NCBI GenBank assembly: GCA_937982065.1 | Contig: CALJMO010000053.1 | Span: 1 to 64,000 of the forward strand | Length of the DNA: 64,000 bases | Reading direction: 5' to 3' | Source of the DNA: an uncultured Collinsella sp. | GTDB lineage: Bacteria > Actinomycetota > Coriobacteriia > Coriobacteriales > Coriobacteriaceae | Shown here: in pieces, positions 32,617-42,346 of the stretch | Numbering within the stretch: the first letter of the stretch is position 1 | How the letters are laid out: each line of letters opens with the position of its first letter | The notes under the pieces: generated by a model | What the model saw: only the letters and a program-made list of their open reading frames with translations | What the model was told of the DNA's origin: nothing | Database searches by the model: none | Made by a program: the position numbers and the translations under genes

Positions 32617-33504
32617 ATGGCTGCAAACGACACCCAGAAAATCAAGCTGCCGTCCAGCGTGGTATCCACCATCATCGGCAAGGTGAAGGACACCTCCACC
32701 ATCGCCACGCTGACCCCCAGCACCCCGCAGAAGTTCGCGGACACGACCTACCTCGTGTTCAACCCGACCGCAGAGGCCGAGGTCGTCGCCGAGGGCGGCA
32801 AGAAGTCCGGCTCCGAGATCTCCACCGACCCCGTGGTCGCAAAGCGCGCCAAGATCGTCACGACCACGCGCGTCTCCGACGAGCTGAAGTGGGCCGACGA
32901 GGACAACCAGCTGGAGATCATCTCCAACATCATCGCCGACCAGACCGCCGCCGCGGGCCGCGCGCTCGACTACATCGTCTACCACGCCATCAACCCCAAG
33001 ACCGGCCTCGGCCTCACGGGCTACACCGCCCTGACCGCTGACAAGGACGTCCACAGCGTCACCAAGACCGACTCCCCGGTCGACGACATCGACTCCCTCT
33101 CCGACGCCCTGCTCGACTACGGCATCAACGGCATCGCCATGAGCCGCCAGTTCGCCTCCGAGCTGCGCAAGCTGCGCGTTCCCGCGACCGGGCAGCGCCT
33201 GTACCCCGAGGTGCCGCTGTCCCTCAACGTGGGCAACCTCGACGGCATCCCCGCCTCCGTGTCCGGCACCGTGAACGGCCGCCTCGCAAAGACCCCGACC
33301 AAGGTCTCCGCCATCATGGGCGACTTCTCCGCCATCAAGTGGGGCATGGTCCGCGACATCACCGCCGAGGTCATCGAGTACGGCGACCCCGACAACACCG
33401 GTCAGGACCTGAAGGGCTACAACCAGATCGCCTACCGCACCGAGGCCGTGCTGGCCTACGCGGTACTCGACCCCAGGGCCTTCGCCGTCCTCAAGAGCGC
33501 CTAG
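32617..33504 (+). CDS. Major capsid protein (HK97 fold)
   Basis: This 295-aa protein has the HK97-fold plan without a long delta domain: FNPTAEAEVVAEGGKKSGSE early loop, VVAKRAKIVTTTRVSDEL spine helix region, and RTEAVLAYAVLDPRAF at the end. AAAGG precedes the ATG. It follows the scaffold gene, the standard order. Confidence 0.88.
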   Translation: MAANDTQKIKLPSSVVSTIIGKVKDTSTIATLTPSTPQKFADTTYLVFNPTAEAEVVAEGGKKSGSEISTDPVVAKRAKIVTTTRVSDELKWADEDNQLEIISNIIADQTAAAGRALDYIVYHAINPKTGLGLTGYTALTADKDVHSVTKTDSPVDDIDSLSDALLDYGINGIAMSRQFASELRKLRVPATGQRLYPEVPLSLNVGNLDGIPASVSGTVNGRLAKTPTKVSAIMGDFSAIKWGMVRDITAEVIEYGDPDNTGQDLKGYNQIAYRTEAVLAYAVLDPRAFAVLKSA

Positions 33505-33515
33505 GGGGTACCGAG

Positions 33516-33713
33516 ATGGCTCAGCTAGTCCAGAAGTTCATCGTGGAGGACGCGGGCAAGGCGTCCAGCATCCTCCCGCAGCACGTGGCGCTCGTCTCGC
33601 CCGACGGCAAGCCGCTTGCCGTGCCCAAGAAGGTCGCCAACCCCGGCGCCAGCCCGACCGTCGCGAAGGTCGTCCAGGCCCTCGTCGACGCCGGAATCAT
33701 GGAGGCCGAGTAG
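33516..33713 (+). CDS. Small head protein (head-fibre-like)
   Basis: This 65-aa protein (PQHVALVSPDGKPLAVPKK, then VQALVDAGIM) resembles short head-fibre or decoration proteins after capsid genes. Assignment rests on position and this pattern. Confidence 0.55.
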   Translation: MAQLVQKFIVEDAGKASSILPQHVALVSPDGKPLAVPKKVANPGASPTVAKVVQALVDAGIMEAE

Positions 33714-33715
33714 CC

Positions 33716-34111
33716 ATGGCCGCGCTCGCCAGCGTGGACGACTACAAGGCCCGCTACGCCGAGCCCGCGGACTCGGCGCGCACCGGGGTGCTGCTGCAGG
33801 ACGCATCCGACCTGATGCTCGCGGCGTTCGAGGACCGAATCGGCGAGTACACCGAGGGGGCGTGCCCGGCATTCGACCGCGCCGCCCCCGCCGTGTGCTG
33901 CCTGCTCGTCAACCGCGTGCTCACGGCACCGTCCGCGATGGCGGGCGCCACGCAGTACAGCCAAGGGGCCGGAATCTACACCGCATCGGTGACCTACGGC
34001 TCGGCTCTCGGCGAGATGTACCTCGGGAAGAGCGACCTCAGGCGCCTCGGCCTCACCGGTCAGGCGCTCGGGGCGCTCACGCCTCTGGAGAGGGGAGGGG
34101 TGACCGAATGA
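33716..34111 (+). CDS. Head-tail connector (gp6-like adaptor)
   Basis: This 131-aa helical protein (SVDDYKARY start, RTGVLLQDASDLM, then RLGLTGQ near the end) fits the head-tail adaptor family that docks on the portal. Its stop overlaps the next start. Confidence 0.75.
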   Translation: MAALASVDDYKARYAEPADSARTGVLLQDASDLMLAAFEDRIGEYTEGACPAFDRAAPAVCCLLVNRVLTAPSAMAGATQYSQGAGIYTASVTYGSALGEMYLGKSDLRRLGLTGQALGALTPLERGGVTE

Positions 34112-34449
34112 TTTGCCTCATATCAGGAGAGACCGTGACCGTGCGCAATGCGGACCAGTCGTTCGACGAGCTGGGCGAGCCTACCGGCGAGACGGTGACC
34201 GAGACGACGGTCGACAACGTCGTGGTGTGCCCCGGCGCGACCGCCGACCTCGACTCTACGCGCCCGAACGGCGTGACGGTCGCCTATACGCTCTGCTTCC
34301 CGAAGGGCGTGGACGTTGGCCTCAAGGACGCGACGGTTACGGTGCGCGGCACCGACTACAAGGTGGTCGGCGACCCCAAGCGATACACCGCGGCCAATAC
34401 GCCCGGCCCCTGGGACCTCACCTGCGAGGTGACCCGAACCGATGGCTAA
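34108..34449 (+). CDS. Head-tail closure/stopper protein
   Basis: This 113-aa beta-rich protein (GETVTVRNADQSFDELGEPTG, then TVRGTDYKVVGDPKRYT) has the features of phage head closure proteins. Position after the adaptor supports it. Confidence 0.68.
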   Translation: MICLISGETVTVRNADQSFDELGEPTGETVTETTVDNVVVCPGATADLDSTRPNGVTVAYTLCFPKGVDVGLKDATVTVRGTDYKVVGDPKRYTAANTPGPWDLTCEVTRTDG

Positions 34450-34732
34450 GGCGAAGTGCGAGGTCAAGTTCAAGAACTTCAAGTGGAACCGCGGCGGATA
34501 CGCCGAGGTCATGAACGGCGGCGGGGTGCAGGGCATTCTCGACCAGAAGGCCGACGCCGCGGTCGCGTCCGCCAACGCATCGCTGCCGCAGAAGTTCGGC
34601 GCGGACGGCTACGGGGTCAAGACCATCGGCGGAAAGCTCACGAAGGGCCGACTCATATACGCGGCGAGCAAGCACGCGCGCGCAAGTGAGCACAAACACA
34701 ACCGCCTGCAATTCATCTTCGGGGGTGACTGA
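34442..34732 (+). CDS. HK97 gp10-like neck/tail component
   Basis: This 96-aa protein (FKWNRGGYAEVMNGGGVQGIL, then GRLIYAASKHARASEHKHN) follows the gp10-like pattern of tail completion proteins. It overlaps both neighbours. Confidence 0.7.
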   Translation: MAKAKCEVKFKNFKWNRGGYAEVMNGGGVQGILDQKADAAVASANASLPQKFGADGYGVKTIGGKLTKGRLIYAASKHARASEHKHNRLQFIFGGD

Positions 34733-35073
34733 TGGACATCGAGAGGATAGTGGCCCAGCGCCTCATGCACGCGACCGGCATCAAGTGCGTGCCGGACGTT
34801 CCGCGCGAGAGACCCGATGAGTTCGTCCAGGTCACCCTCGCCGCCACGAGCGCGACACGGTTCATCCAGTCCCCGCGCGTGCTCGCCACGTCGTGGGCGA
34901 AGACCCGAAGGCGCGCACGCGAGATCGCCGAGGCCGTCGAGCGGGCGTGCGCCGCCATCGAGGACGAGCCGAACGTGTTCTCGGCCGTGCCCGACGGCAC
35001 GTACCGATGGGACGACCCCGACACGGGGACTCCCAGATACCAGACGAACATCAACCTGACCATCTGCGAATAA
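34732..35073 (+). CDS. Tail completion/terminator protein
   Basis: This 113-aa protein (DEFVQVTLAATSATRFIQSPRV spread over one sheet, then YQTNINLTIC) has the size and position of the siphovirus tail terminator, just before the tail tube. Confidence 0.68.
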   Translation: MDIERIVAQRLMHATGIKCVPDVPRERPDEFVQVTLAATSATRFIQSPRVLATSWAKTRRRAREIAEAVERACAAIEDEPNVFSAVPDGTYRWDDPDTGTPRYQTNINLTICE

Positions 35074-35082
35074 GGAGCAATC

Positions 35083-35685
35083 ATGGCAGAAAGCAACAAA
35101 AACAACGTCGCCAACGTCTCCAGCGCCAAGGGAGTCAAGGGCGGCTACATCTTCACGGCGCCCGTCGGAACGGCGCTGCCGAACGACTACAAGACCGCGC
35201 TGCCCGAGGCGTGGAAATGCCTCGGCTACATCAGCGAGGACGGCTACGTCGAGACGCTCGACACCGACTCCGAGGACATCAAGGACATGAACGGCGACCT
35301 CATGGACTCGCCGCAGACCTCCCGCGTCGAGAGCGCGCAGCTCACGCTCGCCGAAATCAAGGCCGCGACCCTCAAGGTCATGTACGGCTCCGGCAACGTC
35401 AAGGACGAGGGCGGCATGATCACCGTCAAGCACAACGGCGACTCCACGGAGAAGTGGCCCGCCGTGCTCGAGCTCGTGCTCAAGGACGGCCGCCGCTGGC
35501 GCAAGGTCGTGCCGCTCGCCCAGTCTTCCGAGCTGGACGACCTCGCCCTCGCCGTGGGCGAGCTCGCCGCGCGCGCCCTCACGGTCAAGTACCTCACCGA
35601 CGATGACGGCAACACCTGCTACGACTACATCCAGTCCACTGAGACCGCTGCCGCCAAGGCCGCCGAGACCGCGGAGGGCAAGTAA
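35083..35685 (+). CDS. Major tail protein (tail tube)
   Basis: This 200-aa protein has a beta-rich tube-type fold with GGYIFTAPVGTALP, LGYISEDGYVETLDTDSEDIKDMNG and an Ala/Glu-rich tail. AAGGAG lies upstream. The location between neck genes and tail chaperone is canonical. Confidence 0.85.
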   Translation: MAESNKNNVANVSSAKGVKGGYIFTAPVGTALPNDYKTALPEAWKCLGYISEDGYVETLDTDSEDIKDMNGDLMDSPQTSRVESAQLTLAEIKAATLKVMYGSGNVKDEGGMITVKHNGDSTEKWPAVLELVLKDGRRWRKVVPLAQSSELDDLALAVGELAARALTVKYLTDDDGNTCYDYIQSTETAAAKAAETAEGK

Positions 35686-35978
35686 TGACCGAGCTCACGT
35701 TCACCATCCCGGGCATCGAGGGGGAGTTCACCGCTGACTACGACGAGCTCACCTCCTACAAGACCAACAAGCAGTTCGCCAAGAGCGAGACCGAGCCCGC
35801 CGGCATGTTCGATGCATTCGAGCGCGTGTTTGCCGGACATGACGAGGAGTACATGGAGCGCCTCGGCGGCTCCGTCGAGTCCACGGGCGTGCTCATGCAG
35901 GCCGCATTCGAGGCGGCGAAGGCAAAAAACTCCCAGGGTTCGTCCTCGAGCTCGAAGGGCACCGCGCAGAAGTCGTAG
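35685..35978 (+). CDS. Tail assembly chaperone (gpG-like)
   Basis: This 97-aa protein is the short form of the tail chaperone. Its frame contains A AAA AAC at 35924-35930, where a -1 shift yields a 213-residue product ending at 36325. It lies immediately before the tape measure gene, as in lambda G/GT. Confidence 0.85.
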   Translation: MTELTFTIPGIEGEFTADYDELTSYKTNKQFAKSETEPAGMFDAFERVFAGHDEEYMERLGGSVESTGVLMQAAFEAAKAKNSQGSSSSSKGTAQKS

Positions 35979-36325
35979 CGGACTTCCGCCAGTACTACTG
36001 CATCGACCTCCCGCTCGAGGGCGGACCGGACGACCTCCGGCGCGCCGCCCTCCTGTGGGAGCAGCTTCCCGAGGGGTCGAGGTGTGCGCGCCGCATGTAC
36101 CCGGAGCTCAAATGGAGCGAGGAGACGTACATGCTCTGGCGCATCGAGCACCAGCTCAGGAGCCTCGCTTGGGGGCTGAGCGACAAGAAGCACCGGCCGC
36201 CGCAGGAGCCGCAGCCGCTCAAGACGCCCGGGCAGCTCGCGGATCTCAAGAGGCACCAGCGCAACGCCCTCGCGAACAGGGCGGAAATCGACGAGATTCT
36301 AGGATTAGGAGGACGGGATGGCTAA
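35930..36325 (+). CDS. Frameshift extension of tail chaperone (gpGT-like)
   Basis: This -1 frame has no good start of its own at its head and is continuous from the slippery site to a stop at 36325 (131 residues: LPGFVLELEGHRAEV to GLGGRDG). Conserved features include FRQYYCIDLP and WSEETYMLWRIEHQLR. The fusion product should bind the tape measure protein during tail assembly. Confidence 0.8.
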   Translation, partial: LPGFVLELEGHRAEVVADFRQYYCIDLPLEGGPDDLRRAALLWEQLPEGSRCARRMYPELKWSEETYMLWRIEHQLRSLAWGLSDKKHRPPQEPQPLKTPGQLADLKRHQRNALANRAEIDEILGLGGRDG

Positions 36326-38798
36326 GGGCGCTACCAGCGTAGGCTCGGCATGCATCACGCTCATGCCGTCCATGGACGGCTTCGCGGGCAAGATCTGCTC
36401 GGAGTTCGGCGACACGGGCTCCAAGGCCGGAAAGTCATTCGGCGACTCGATGACCTCCGGCGTGGACGGCGGGGTCAAGCGCTCGGGCGGGCTGCTGAGC
36501 GGGCTCGGCACCGTCGCAAGGGGCGTGGGTACCGTCGCCGCGGCTGGCATGGGCGCGCTCACGACCGCCGTGACCGCAATAGGCGGCGCGGCGGTCTCCG
36601 CATATGCCGACTACGAACAACTGGTCGGAGGCGTGGACACGCTCTTCGGGTCGGCATCGGGCACGCTGCAGGGCTACGCGGCGGACGCCTACAGGACGTG
36701 CGGCATGAGCGCCAACCAGTACATGGAGCAGGCGACGAGCTTCGCCGCCTCGCTCGTGAGCTCGTGCGGCGGCGACGTGGCGAAGGCGGCGGAGTCCGCC
36801 AACACGGCTATGGGCGACATGGCGGACAACGTCAACAAGATGGGCTCCAACATGTCGGACGTGCAGAACGCCTACCAGGGCTTCGCGAAGCAGAACTACA
36901 CGATGCTGGACAACCTGAAGCTGGGCTACGGCGGCACGAAGTCCGAGATGGAGCGACTCATCGCGGACGCCAACAAGCTGCGCGCGGCGCAGGGCAAGAC
37001 CGCCGACCTCACCATCGACAGCTACGCCGACGTGGTCGAGGCCATCCACACCGTGCAGTCCGAGATGGGCATCACCGGCACGACCTCCAAGGAGGCCGCG
37101 ACGACCATCTCCGGCTCCATCGGCATGGCCAAGGCATCATGGGAGAACCTCCTCACCGGCCTTGGCCGAGACGACGTGGACTTCTCGCAGCTCACCGAGC
37201 AGCTGCTCACGTCCGTCGGCGCGGTCGCCAAGAACATCGCGCCGCGCGTCGCCCAGATCGGGCAGGGCATCATCAATGCGCTCCCCGCGGCGCTCTCCGG
37301 CATCGCGTCGGTGCTCACGCCCATCGTGTCCGAGGCGCTCGCCACGGCGTGGAACATCGCCGTCGGGGCGCTCGCCGGCATCGGGATCAAGCTGCCGAAG
37401 GTGGACTCCTCGCAGATCTGCTCGGCGCTTCAGGCCATCCTTGGCGTGGCCACGTCCGTCGGTAACGGCATCAAGGCGGCAATCGGGTTCATCGCGCCGC
37501 TCATCGCGCCAATCGGCACGGCGCTGCTCAACATCGCGCAGGCCGTGCTGCCGGTGCTCTCAACCGGCATACAGGTGGTGCTCGGCATCGTGCAGGCGCT
37601 GTCGCCGGTCATCGGCTTCCTGGTCACCGTCATCGCTGACGTGATGACGACCGTCTCGCAGCTCGTCGCCATCGCCATGCCCGCCGTGCAGTCCGTGCTG
37701 TCGGCGGTGCTGGCTGCGATGCCGCTCATCCAGGGCGCGATTCAGGTGGCGATGGGCATCATCTCCGCCGTCTGGAACGCGGTCTGGCCGGTGATCTCCG
37801 CTGTCCTGACCGGCGTGATGGATGCAATCTCCACTGCCGTCCAGGTCGCGATGGCCGTGGTGCAGACAGTCATCTCCACGGTCACCGCCGCGATAAGCGG
37901 AGACTGGGATACGGTCTGGAACACCATCAAGTCGGTAGCCGAGCTCGTCTGGTCTCAGATAGAGTTCGCCGTGCGAGCGGCCATCGGGGTCGTCGAGTCC
38001 GTGATAACGTCCACGCTCGATGGAATCAGCTCGATTTGGTCAAGCGTGTGGGACACCGTCCGCGACTTCGCCGAGGTGGTCTGGGGACGCATCAAGTTTG
38101 CCGTCAACTCGGCGATAAATCAGGTCAGCGGCGTGATCAGCTCCGTGCTCAACAGCATCAGCTCCACGTGGTCGAGCATGTGGGGGAGCATCAAGAGCGC
38201 CTGCTCGTCCATCTGGGAGGGCATCAAGAGCGCGGCGTCCAACGGAATCAACTCCGTCTACAGGACCGTCACGAGCATCAAGGGCAAGATCACCGGGTTC
38301 TTCTCGGGTGCGCGCAACTGGCTCTTCAACTCCGGCAAGTCGATACTCAACGGCCTGAAGGACGGCATCATGTCCGCTATCGGCTCGGTGACCTCGGCGG
38401 TCTCCGGCGCAGTATCCAGAATCCGCTCCTTCTTCCCGTTCTCGCCGGCAAAGGTCGGCCCCTTCTCCGGGCACGGCTACACGACCTTCTCGGGCAAGGC
38501 CCTCATGCAGGGCTGGGCGCAGGGCATCGGCTCCGGCACCGGCACCGTGGTCTCCGCCATCAGCGGCGCCATGGACACCGCGCAGGGGATGCTCTCGACG
38601 GGCCTGACCGTCGCTCCGTCCGCGGTCTACACTCCGGCGCGTCCCGAGGAGGATTCCGACGACGCCCTCGCCGGCATCCTGTCCGTCCTCGAGCAGATCC
38701 GGGACAAGGACGGAAACCTGTACATCGACTCGGAGCGCGTCTCCTCCGCCATCGCGATGCGCGGCAGGCACACGCTCGCCGCAAGGGGGTTCGCATGA
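36318..38798 (+). CDS. Tail tape measure protein
   Basis: This 826-aa protein sets tail length. It has a TIGR01541-type start (YADYEQLVGGVDTLFG near 95, GMSANQYMEQATSF, GTKSEMERLIADANKL), a long hydrophobic centre near residues 330-520 with many Val/Ile/Ala, and a C-terminal region with SFFPFSPAKVGPFSGHGY. Start overlaps the chaperone extension. Confidence 0.93.
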   Translation: MAKGATSVGSACITLMPSMDGFAGKICSEFGDTGSKAGKSFGDSMTSGVDGGVKRSGGLLSGLGTVARGVGTVAAAGMGALTTAVTAIGGAAVSAYADYEQLVGGVDTLFGSASGTLQGYAADAYRTCGMSANQYMEQATSFAASLVSSCGGDVAKAAESANTAMGDMADNVNKMGSNMSDVQNAYQGFAKQNYTMLDNLKLGYGGTKSEMERLIADANKLRAAQGKTADLTIDSYADVVEAIHTVQSEMGITGTTSKEAATTISGSIGMAKASWENLLTGLGRDDVDFSQLTEQLLTSVGAVAKNIAPRVAQIGQGIINALPAALSGIASVLTPIVSEALATAWNIAVGALAGIGIKLPKVDSSQICSALQAILGVATSVGNGIKAAIGFIAPLIAPIGTALLNIAQAVLPVLSTGIQVVLGIVQALSPVIGFLVTVIADVMTTVSQLVAIAMPAVQSVLSAVLAAMPLIQGAIQVAMGIISAVWNAVWPVISAVLTGVMDAISTAVQVAMAVVQTVISTVTAAISGDWDTVWNTIKSVAELVWSQIEFAVRAAIGVVESVITSTLDGISSIWSSVWDTVRDFAEVVWGRIKFAVNSAINQVSGVISSVLNSISSTWSSMWGSIKSACSSIWEGIKSAASNGINSVYRTVTSIKGKITGFFSGARNWLFNSGKSILNGLKDGIMSAIGSVTSAVSGAVSRIRSFFPFSPAKVGPFSGHGYTTFSGKALMQGWAQGIGSGTGTVVSAISGAMDTAQGMLSTGLTVAPSAVYTPARPEEDSDDALAGILSVLEQIRDKDGNLYIDSERVSSAIAMRGRHTLAARGFA

Positions 38799-39493
38799 TA
38801 TTCGGCGGAATCGACCTCACGCCGTACCTGCTGGTGACCAAGGTCACGAGACCGATTGTCCCCAAGGTGCGGCTCGATGAGACCGAGGTCCCGGGCATGG
38901 ACGGCTCGCATATCCGCGCCACGGGCCTCGAGCCCGTCGAGATAGCGGTCGACTGCAACATCGTCGGCGGCTCCCTCGACGAGGTCGCCGAGGCAAGGGC
39001 CGTGCTCGCCTCGGCGCTGTCCGGCGGCGAGAAGGCCCTCGTGCTCGACGACGCTCCCGAGCGCTACATGCTTGCGCGCTACAGGGGAGGGGCGGAGCAG
39101 GGGCGCAACGCACACATGCCGAATCTCACGCTCGCGTTCTACTGTGCAGACCCCGCCGCTTACGGGCAGCGGCGCTCCGAGCAGGTGACGGCATCCCAGC
39201 GCGCCGTCGCCGCCGGGGGCAACTACAGGGCCTACCCTACGGTCACGTGCAAGCCCCCGGCAGGCTCGAGCTGGACAATCACCAACGTCTCGACCGGGCG
39301 GTTCGTCCGCGTCGAGGCGTCGTTCACGGGCGCACAGACCGTCGTGCTGGACATGCGTGCGGAGCGCTGCACGGTCAACGGCGCGGACTGGCCCGTGACC
39401 GTCGCGAGTGATTTCTTCTCGCTCGACGGCGTGCAGCAGATCAAGACGAGCGGCGGCACCGCGACGCTCGAATGGGAGGAGAGGTGGCTCTAG
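38795..39493 (+). CDS. Distal tail protein (Dit-like)
   Basis: This 232-aa protein matches the SIPHO_Igg/Dit plan: MIFGGIDLTPYLLV, a first domain ending in FYCADP near residue 115, and a galectin-like second domain (FVRVEASFTGAQTVVLDM). It links the tube to the tail tip. Confidence 0.85.
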   Translation: MIFGGIDLTPYLLVTKVTRPIVPKVRLDETEVPGMDGSHIRATGLEPVEIAVDCNIVGGSLDEVAEARAVLASALSGGEKALVLDDAPERYMLARYRGGAEQGRNAHMPNLTLAFYCADPAAYGQRRSEQVTASQRAVAAGGNYRAYPTVTCKPPAGSSWTITNVSTGRFVRVEASFTGAQTVVLDMRAERCTVNGADWPVTVASDFFSLDGVQQIKTSGGTATLEWEERWL

Positions 39494-42325
39494 GTGCGAA
39501 TTGACGTATACACGTGGCAGGACGCCTACGTATCGACAATCGGCCCCGAGGAGCTGCTCTCCCTCACCCATACCGACGAGCTCAACGGCGAGGACAGCGT
39601 GGACATCGTCACGACCTTCGCGCTCAAGCAGGGCTACCGCCTCGTGTGGGTCGACCGCCTCGGCAAGGTCCACGAGCACGTCTGCCAAGACCCCAAGGGC
39701 CTCCACGCCGGAGGCGATACGGTCTACACGGACACGGCGATCAACTCAATCTGCGAGACGTACGGCGACTATATCGAGGACAAGCGCCCCTACGGCTACG
39801 GCTTCTTGCAGGCGCTGAATGTCTGCCTTGGGCCGACCCGCTGGACCGCCGGAACGGTCGACCAGACCGGCACCGTCGACAAGGGCCTGACCTTCTACCA
39901 CACCTCGGCGCGCGAGGCGCTCCAGTCAATCTTGAAATGCGGCGGTGAGCTTGAGACTGAAATCACCGTATCCGGCGGCAGGGTGACATCTCGCAGGGTG
40001 GGCATCCGCTCGCACCGAGGCGCGAAGGGCGGCCACCGCCGGTTCACCTACACCAAGGACCTGACATCGGTATCACGCACCGAGCACTACGGGGCGATCA
40101 CTGCCTGCTACGGCTACGGCAAGGGTATCGAGACCGACACGGGCGGCTACGGCCGCAAGCTGACCTTCGGTGACATCAACAACGGCAAGAACTACGTGGA
40201 GGACGCGACCGCGCTCAGGCTGTACGGGCGACCCGACGGCAGGGGCGGGCGCGCGCACGTGTTCGGACAATATGAAAATTCAAATTGCGAGGACGCGGCA
40301 ACCCTGCTCGCCGAGACCCGCGCGTACCTCGACTCCCGCAAGGAGCCGGGAATGACCTACGAGGCCGACGTCGTCGACCTCGTGCAGTTCGGGCGCGAGT
40401 GGGAGGGCGTCGCCGTGGGCTACGACGTCCAGATCGTCGACACGTGCTTCTCCCCGGCGCTGCGCTGCGAGGGCCGCGTGACCAAGCTCGTGACCGACGA
40501 GCTCGGGGGCGCCATGCGCGTGACGCTCGGCAACATAACCGAGACCATGACGGACATGTGGCTGGCGCAGCAGAAGCAGGTGTCCAGCCTGTCGAAGCGC
40601 TCGTCCAGCTGGGACGTGGCGGCATCCACGCCGCCCGCATACCTCCAGCAGGTCGTGGACGCGATGAACACACAGTTCAACATGTCCGGCAGCAGCTACA
40701 CCTTCACCAGCTTCGAGCAGGGGACAATCTACGCATCCGTACCCATGGACGCAAACGGCCGCTCGACCACGGGCAAGGGCAGCGCCATGCAGCTGTGCTC
40801 GCAGGGCTTCCGCATCGCCTCCGGCTGCAAGGCCGACGGCTCGTGGGACTGGCGCACCTTCGGCACCGGCGCGGGCTTCACCGCCGACCTCATCACGGTC
40901 GGCACGCTCATGGGCGACCTGATCAAGGCCGGAACCATCCAAGACAGGAGTGGCAAGAACTACTGGAACCTCGACGAGAGCGAGGTCCATCTAGGCCCCG
41001 GCGCGAAGCTCGGCGACAAGGACATCGCCACGACCGACGCCGTGGTGGCGTCGCGCGTGAAGCTGTACGCGATGAACCAGTCGGACAGCGTGCCGCCGAT
41101 TAACATGCAGAACCCAGAGCTGGGATGGTCCGAGGACCTCCCGCAATGGTCGAACGGATACTTCGTCTGGTCGATGGAGCGCGTCACCTACGGCGACGGC
41201 AGCGTCACCCACACGGCGCCGGTGCTGGAGGCCGCGTACAACAAGGCCTACCAGAGCGCGCACGACCTGACGGGCTCGCTCAACGGCCTCGACACGACGG
41301 TGCAGGACCTCGCGAGGGATGGCATCGTGACCGAGGCCGAGGCGGCGGCGGTCAAGAAGGCCAAGCAGGACGTGGACAAGGAGCGCGAGGAGGCGACGAG
41401 CCAATTCAACGCGCTAAAGTCCAACAAGGCGTTGAGCGCCCAGTTTCTCTCGTCCGTCCTCGGCCCCCGCTACGCCAAGGCCTTCGGCACGACCGATGAG
41501 GGCGGCACGTACGGCGCCTACGCCGACAAGGTCGACAAGGTGCTCAAGTGCAAGACCGCCGAGGAGCTCAAGGTTGCAATGGACGAGTACGACGCGGCCT
41601 ACGGCGCATACTCGACCGCCGTGAGGGACTATGCCGAGGCCGCGACCGGGGCGCGACATGCCATCGAGCAGAAGAACGCATCGGACTACGCCGACGGCAT
41701 CCTGAGCGCCTACGACGAGCAGATGGACCAGAAGGCCATCTTCGACCGCCTGACGAACGGCGGCGCAGACCAGGGGCTCTACATGAGCAACAACAGGGTC
41801 TACGTCAACGCGACATACATCGCAACCGGGACTCTCGCGGACGCAAAGGGGCGCAACTCGTGGAACCTCAAGGAAGGCGTGCTGACGACCAACTACATGA
41901 CGGCGAAGAACATCACAGCAACCGGAAGCTTCACCGGTGGAAACCGCAGCAGCGGGTACGCCATGGAGCTCGACTCGAGCGGGAAGTTGGCGGGATTCAA
42001 GGACGGCACGCAGTACGGATACATCGAATGCTCCTCAACGTCACATGACATCGACAATCCGTCGATTATCTACCACGGACTGCAACTGCAGGGACAGGGC
42101 GTCGTGCGAGTCTCGACCCCGAGGCTCAGCGTGAGCGGCAGTGCCGACACGAGCGTCACGACGTGGTCAGGCCTGTCAACCAAGGTCGGAGTGGCATACC
42201 ACCCGCTTTACACGGAGAACGGCAAGAAATACTTCAACGACCAGTCCCAGACATCGTCGGTACTCGAGTTCCGGAACGGCCTGCTGATCGGCGTGTCGAC
42301 CATGCCGTCCGGGTGGAGCGGATAA
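39494..42325 (+). CDS. Tail-tip / tail-associated protein (Tal-like)
   Basis: This 943-aa protein follows Dit. The first 380 residues show the siphovirus tail hub pattern (MRIDVYTWQDAYVSTIGPEEL, DSVDIVTTFALKQGYRLVWVDRLG, VDLVQFGREWEGVAVGYDVQIVD in parts). Then come a helical region near 600-740 and a beta-rich C-terminus. GTG starts directly after the Dit stop. It is the base on which receptor-binding parts sit. Confidence 0.85.
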   Translation: MRIDVYTWQDAYVSTIGPEELLSLTHTDELNGEDSVDIVTTFALKQGYRLVWVDRLGKVHEHVCQDPKGLHAGGDTVYTDTAINSICETYGDYIEDKRPYGYGFLQALNVCLGPTRWTAGTVDQTGTVDKGLTFYHTSAREALQSILKCGGELETEITVSGGRVTSRRVGIRSHRGAKGGHRRFTYTKDLTSVSRTEHYGAITACYGYGKGIETDTGGYGRKLTFGDINNGKNYVEDATALRLYGRPDGRGGRAHVFGQYENSNCEDAATLLAETRAYLDSRKEPGMTYEADVVDLVQFGREWEGVAVGYDVQIVDTCFSPALRCEGRVTKLVTDELGGAMRVTLGNITETMTDMWLAQQKQVSSLSKRSSSWDVAASTPPAYLQQVVDAMNTQFNMSGSSYTFTSFEQGTIYASVPMDANGRSTTGKGSAMQLCSQGFRIASGCKADGSWDWRTFGTGAGFTADLITVGTLMGDLIKAGTIQDRSGKNYWNLDESEVHLGPGAKLGDKDIATTDAVVASRVKLYAMNQSDSVPPINMQNPELGWSEDLPQWSNGYFVWSMERVTYGDGSVTHTAPVLEAAYNKAYQSAHDLTGSLNGLDTTVQDLARDGIVTEAEAAAVKKAKQDVDKEREEATSQFNALKSNKALSAQFLSSVLGPRYAKAFGTTDEGGTYGAYADKVDKVLKCKTAEELKVAMDEYDAAYGAYSTAVRDYAEAATGARHAIEQKNASDYADGILSAYDEQMDQKAIFDRLTNGGADQGLYMSNNRVYVNATYIATGTLADAKGRNSWNLKEGVLTTNYMTAKNITATGSFTGGNRSSGYAMELDSSGKLAGFKDGTQYGYIECSSTSHDIDNPSIIYHGLQLQGQGVVRVSTPRLSVSGSADTSVTTWSGLSTKVGVAYHPLYTENGKKYFNDQSQTSSVLEFRNGLLIGVSTMPSGWSG

Positions 42326-42346
42326 GAGATGAAAGGACAAGAAGGA

